The position numbers were made by a program, and so were the translations under genes. From GCA-003244245 sp035276605 (lineage in GTDB: Bacteria > Actinomycetota > Actinomycetes > Mycobacteriales > Pseudonocardiaceae), in contig DATELN010000165.1 in NCBI GenBank assembly GCA_035276605.1, forward strand, positions 1-24,884: DNA of 24,884 nt, given 5' to 3'. Shown here piece by piece: positions 23,351-24,884 of the stretch (within the stretch, counting starts at the first letter, position 1; each line of letters opens with the position of its first letter). A model generated the notes under the pieces. It had not been told where the DNA came from. It made no database searches and worked only from the letters and a program-made list of their open reading frames with translations.

Positions 23351-23923
23351 GTGGACGGTACGGCGGCGGATCGGGGACGCACTGTACGGCTGCGATTGCT
23401 ACATACCGCCGCCGAGCTCATCGCCGAGTTGGGCTGGACGGCGGTCAGCACACGCATCTTGGCCGAGCGCGCCGGCGTGACACCCGGGTTGGTTCACTAC
23501 CACTTCCCGTCGCTGCAGGCACTACTGCGCGATGCCGCGCTGGGCATGGTCAGCGATCTGTTGTGCGCTGCTGAGGCTGTCTTCGACGAGGCCCGAACCC
23601 TCGGTGCCGGTCTGGACATGATGCTTGCCTCGCTCGACGCCCACACCGCAACCGGGCCGACGTCGCTGCTTCTCGCCGAGACCTACCTCGCCGCCACCCG
23701 CGACGAGGTGTTACGCAGCGAGCTGTCCGCCGTCGTTGCGGAGTTCCAGCAGCAGCTGACGCGATGGCTCGCCGAACACGGCGCGAGCATGCCCGATGGC
23801 ACCGCTGCTGTGCTGGCAGCGGCACTTGATGGCCTGGTGCTGCATCGGGGGATGAACCCGAGGCTGACTTCAGCGACAGTCGCACCGGTGCTGCGGCGAC
23901 TTGCTTCTGGGCCACCTGCATAG
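23351..23923 (+). CDS. TetR family transcriptional regulator
   Basis: This 190-residue repressor-type protein has an N-terminal TetR helix-turn-helix: LLHTAAELIAELGWTAVSTR (about residues 16-35), ILAERAGVTPGLVHYHFPSL (36-55), where VHYHFPS is the recognition helix with the usual YxHF pattern. The ligand-binding part is helical and ends with LDGLVLHRGMNP, common in TetR proteins. GTG 23351 has GAGGGG upstream. It is divergent from the ABC exporter across a 174-bp region and probably controls that gene and itself, in response to an unknown small molecule. A downstream convergent small helix-turn-helix gene ends 188 bp away. Confidence 0.9.
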   Translation: MDGTAADRGRTVRLRLLHTAAELIAELGWTAVSTRILAERAGVTPGLVHYHFPSLQALLRDAALGMVSDLLCAAEAVFDEARTLGAGLDMMLASLDAHTATGPTSLLLAETYLAATRDEVLRSELSAVVAEFQQQLTRWLAEHGASMPDGTAAVLAAALDGLVLHRGMNPRLTSATVAPVLRRLASGPPA

Positions 23924-23937
23924 GAGGCGCCGCCCCG

Positions 23938-23989
23938 ACGGCCACGGCCACGGCCACGGTGGGATGCCTGGAGCGACATTCACTGTCGC
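23938..23989. repeat. Short GGCCAC tandem run and small hairpin between convergent genes
   Basis: Three to four copies of a GGCCAC hexamer (about 23940-23959) lie after the TetR stop, followed by a perfect 6-bp hairpin GCGACA/TGTCGC (23973-23978 with 23984-23989, 5-nt loop). The hairpin could help end transcription of the two convergent genes, but it is short. Confidence 0.3.
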
Positions 23990-24111
23990 CGTAGGCCCAC
24001 AAAGCGTGATCATGCCGTACGAGCAGCTGCCTGCCCGGTTGATCGTGTTTCTCGCGCCCTGCGTCATGGTCCCAATACACGCCCCGGAACCAACGATGAC
24101 GGTCGAAAGGT

Positions 24112-24321
24112 CTACTTCTTCTTCGTACGGGTGGCGCCACCACGACCACGTAGCGTCACGCCCGACTCCGACAGCACCCGGTGGACAAAGCCGTACGAGC
24201 GCCCGGTCGACTCAGCGAGCGCCCGGATGCTGGCACCCTTCTCGTACTTCTTCTTCAGCTCGGATGCGAGCTTGTCCCGAGCCACACCGGTGATCCGGCT
24301 GCCCTTTTTCAGGTCGGCCAC
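24112..24321 (-). CDS. Small helix-turn-helix DNA-binding protein
   Basis: This basic 69-residue protein begins MADLKKGSRITGVARDKL and contains a single helix-turn-helix, YEKGASIRALAESTGRSYGF, followed by VHRVLSESG and a tail rich in Arg, Gly and Lys (ending TRTKKK). Proteins of this length and sequence are widely conserved in actinobacteria as small HTH regulators, but I know of no established target. The GTG start has AAAGG about 9 nt upstream. The gene is convergent with TetR. The 263 bp upstream of it, to the next gene, contain a 9-bp tandem repeat AGCGACAAA (24461-24478) and no recognisable gene. Confidence 0.85.
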   Translation of the reverse strand: MADLKKGSRITGVARDKLASELKKKYEKGASIRALAESTGRSYGFVHRVLSESGVTLRGRGGATRTKKK

Positions 24322-24584
24322 CTCGAAACGCCTTTCTTCCGACGGCAGAAGAGCCGGTCACGGCCCTTGCGGCAATGATCGGCCACGTTAGCGATCTCCG
24401 CTAGACGATCTCCGGGTGGATCTGTGAGCGGTACCCGCAGCGGGCCCAGGTGCTCAACATAGCGACAAAAGCGACAAAACGATCGTCGGTCAGCTGTTGG
24501 GTACGCTATGTAAGCGAGTGATCACGCTATAGGCCAGCGGCACCAGATCGAGGTAATCGACCCCGTGGCCTTCGGTGCCGTCTC

Positions 24585-24884
24585 TTAGGCACCGGGCCGC
24601 CGCTGGAACAGCTGGACTTCGACGTAACGCGCACGCCGGGCAGCCTCGTCGAGCACGGCACGGCGCGGCTCGGCAATAGCCAGCACCCGAGGTTCGGCGT
24701 GCTCCAATAACCGGGTCAATCGGGGGTCGGCGGCCACAGCGCGCAGCGCTGCGGTGTCTCCTCCGAGGACGACGGCATCCAGCTCCGCGGCGCGGGGCAG
24801 CAGTAGGCGCGCCGCGGCGTCCGCCGCGGCGCGCAGCGCGGTCCGGGCTTGTCCTTCCCTGCGGCGGGCAAAGCGTTGCTGTGA
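24585..24884 (-). CDS. acVLRF1-type peptidyl-tRNA hydrolase (C-terminal part)
   Basis: An open minus-strand frame enters from the right edge of the window and ends at TAA 24587-24585, giving 99 residues. It reads SQQRFARRREGQARTALRAA at its beginning, then LDAVVLGGDTAALRAVAADP, then RARYVEVQLFQRRPGA. This matches the actinobacterial Vms1-like release factor family (acVLRF1), which is related to eRF1 and the yeast protein Vms1 and releases nascent peptides on stalled large ribosomal subunits. The SQQR stretch is part of the catalytic loop containing the key Gln. The N-terminal part lies outside the window. The family call is made from memory of the motif and should be confirmed with the full gene. 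Confidence 0.75.
   Translation of the reverse strand, partial: SQQRFARRREGQARTALRAAADAAARLLLPRAAELDAVVLGGDTAALRAVAADPRLTRLLEHAEPRVLAIAEPRRAVLDEAARRARYVEVQLFQRRPGA

Noticed and set aside
23940..23959. GGCCAC repeats as a possible CRISPR or VNTR array
   Set aside because: Only three to four hexamer units with no spacers; it is a simple short repeat.
24322..24584. A further small gene or RNA between the small HTH gene and the acVLRF1-type gene
   Set aside because: No frame with a start, ribosome-binding site and plausible protein was seen, and no tRNA-like or strong hairpin structure was found.

Overview
The window is a high-GC segment with actinobacterial gene content, most likely from the order Pseudonocardiales or a relative. 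The pointers are a MabA-type fabG next to a moxR/DUF58/VWA operon (the gene order known around mabA-inhA in Mycobacterium), a RipA-like peptidoglycan hydrolase, a complete egtABCD ergothioneine cluster, an acVLRF1-type peptidyl-tRNA hydrolase, and frequent GTG starts with 4-nt stop/start overlaps. The genus is an inference; no rRNA, tRNA, CRISPR array, transposase or phage gene was seen.

Layout. 1-4736 (minus strand): ripA-like NlpC/P60 hydrolase, moxR AAA+ ATPase, DUF58 protein and a membrane VWA protein, then a palindromic terminator-like element and the 5' end of fabG. 4737-5108: a gene-poor stretch with four GTAAC pentamers (MtrA-box-like) upstream of the hydrolase and a frameshifted relic of a DUF305 gene. 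5109-6647 (minus): an acyl-CoA synthetase, divergent from 6790-9636 (plus): aconitase, whose 3' end carries two perfect palindromes in tandem. 9728-10738 (plus): a short-chain dehydrogenase with a C-terminal membrane anchor. 10695-21177 (minus): one long co-directional run, egtA-egtB-egtC-egtD, then a Zn/Mn-type ABC importer (lipoprotein, ATPase, two permeases), a GH15 glycosidase and a DinB-like protein. 21323-23176 (minus) is an ABC exporter-type half-transporter, divergent from a TetR regulator (23351-23923). 24112-24321 (minus) is a small helix-turn-helix protein, and 24585-24884 (minus) is the C-terminal part of an acVLRF1-type peptidyl-tRNA hydrolase.

How the genes fit together. EgtA makes gamma-glutamylcysteine, EgtD makes hercynine, EgtB joins them by oxidative C-S bond formation and EgtC removes the glutamate; the last lyase, EgtE, is not in the window. 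Its usual neighbourhood next to egtD is occupied by the metal importer, 38 bp downstream of egtD. The moxR/DUF58/VWA set probably forms a chaperone-like envelope module next to the cell-wall hydrolase and mycolate/fatty-acid genes. No clearly new multigene system was found. The best leads are the palindrome family, the GTAAC array before the ripA-like gene, the DUF305 relic, and the egt-metal transporter arrangement.
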